Shown here piece by piece: positions 63,182-64,000 of a DNA stretch of 64,000 bases. The notes beneath the pieces were generated by a model. The model was not told the origin of the DNA and searched no databases. It worked only from the letters and a program-made list of their open reading frames with translations. Every line of letters starts with the position of its first letter. Position 1 is the first letter of the stretch. Source of the DNA: Neocallimastix lanati (nom. inval.) (taxonomy: Eukaryota > Neocallimastigomycota > Neocallimastigomycetes > Neocallimastigales > Neocallimastigaceae); assembly GCA_016946835.1 (NCBI GenBank), contig JACVTC010000002.1:1189501-1253500 (forward strand). Direction: 5' to 3'. Both the position numbers and the translations under genes were made by a program.

Positions 63182-64000
63182 TTTATTCAATCTGTACTTT
63201 ATATTTAATATTCTACTATTTATTTTATTTTATTTTATTTTATTTTATTTTATTCAATCTGTACTTTATATTTAATATTCTACTATTTATTTTATTTTAT
63301 TTTATTTTATTTTATTTTATTCAATCTGTACTTCATATTTATATTTCAACTATTTATTTTATTTTATTTGGTTTTATTTTATTTTATTTTATTTTATTTT
63401 ATTTTATTTTATTTTATTTTATTTTATTTTATTTTATTTTATTTTATTTTATTCAATCTGTACTTTATATTTAATATTCTACTATTTATTTTATTTTATT
63501 TTATTTTATTTTATTTTATTTTATTTTATTTTATTTTATTTTATTCAATCTGTACTTTATATTTAATATTCTACTATTTATTTTATTTTATTTTATTTTA
63601 TTTTATTTTATTTTATTTTATTTTATTTTATTCAATCTGTACTTTATATTTAATATTCTACTATTTATTTTATTTTATTTTATTTTATTTTATTTTATTT
63701 TATTTTATTTTATTTTATTCAATCTGTACTTTATATTTAATATTCTACTATTTATTTTATTTTATTTTATTTTATTCAATCTGTACTTTATATTTAATAT
63801 TCTACTATTTATTTTATTTTATTTTATTTTATTTTATTTTATTTTATTCAATCTCTACTTTATATTTAATATTCTACTATTTATTTTATTTTATTTTATT
63901 TTATTTTATTTTATTTTATTTTATTTTATTTTATTTTATTTTATTATATTCAATCTGTACTTTATATTTAATATTCTACTATTTATTTTATTTTATTTTA
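63182..64000. repeat. Composite minisatellite with TTTTA spacers
   Basis: A core starting CAATCTGTACTTTATATT and continuing to TTCTACTATT occurs ten times, beginning at about 63188, 63255, 63322, 63454, 63546, 63633, 63720, 63778, 63849 and 63951. Runs of TTTTA of varying length separate the cores. Two copies carry substitutions (63322 and 63849). The array continues beyond the window. Confidence 0.95.

Noticed and set aside
63182-64000. CRISPR-like array
   Set aside because: The spacers are TTTTA runs, not unique sequences, and the host is a eukaryote. It is a minisatellite.

Overview
The window reads as nuclear DNA of an anaerobic gut fungus (Neocallimastigomycota). The grounds are extreme A+T richness with long poly-A/poly-T runs, short spliceosomal GT-AG introns, and two secreted proteins that end in paired fungal-type dockerins (Cys-rich modules of about 40 residues, CBM10-like fold). 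One is a GH5 endoglucanase and the other a CotH-family protein, both typical of fungal cellulosomes. The genus cannot be fixed from the sequence alone.

Layout. Positions 1-38 kb are accessory-like. They hold the GH5 gene (3.07-4.65 kb), then an intact and apparently very young Ty1/copia retrotransposon on the minus strand (5.29-10.29 kb). That element has identical 254-bp LTRs and a 5-bp target duplication. Next come the CotH-dockerin gene (14.37-16.57 kb) and a decayed chitin-binding/phospholipase A2-like secreted gene (20.93-22.58 kb). After these lie a dead LINE (23.0-25.3 kb), a Ser/Asn-rich single-pass membrane protein gene (29.84-32.15 kb), and relics of a second LINE family plus decayed coding sequence (33.95-38.14 kb).

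Positions 38.8-61.1 kb hold conserved housekeeping genes with recoverable exon structures: ubiquitin-activating enzyme E1 (minus, 9 exons, 1008 aa), the KDEL/HDEL receptor ERD2 (minus, 4 exons, 212 aa), a probably N-myristoylated leucine-rich-repeat protein (minus, 3 exons, 617 aa) and a THADA/Trm732-type tRNA-methylation cofactor (plus, 5 exons, 2172 aa). The right end (61.8-64 kb) holds another minus-strand LINE relic and a composite TTTTA minisatellite that runs off the window.

Biology. The GH5 and CotH proteins are presumably secreted through the ER and docked to scaffoldins by their dockerins, and ERD2 recycles ER residents in the same pathway. The most striking features are in the copia element. 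Its primer-binding site looks complementary to the 5' half of tRNA-Lys(CUU), ending in the anticodon stem-loop, which is Drosophila-copia-style half-tRNA priming. Its coding region is split by two +1 frame transitions, each ending in AGA-TAR. All gene calls come from reading the sequence and from knowledge of the families; no database search was run.
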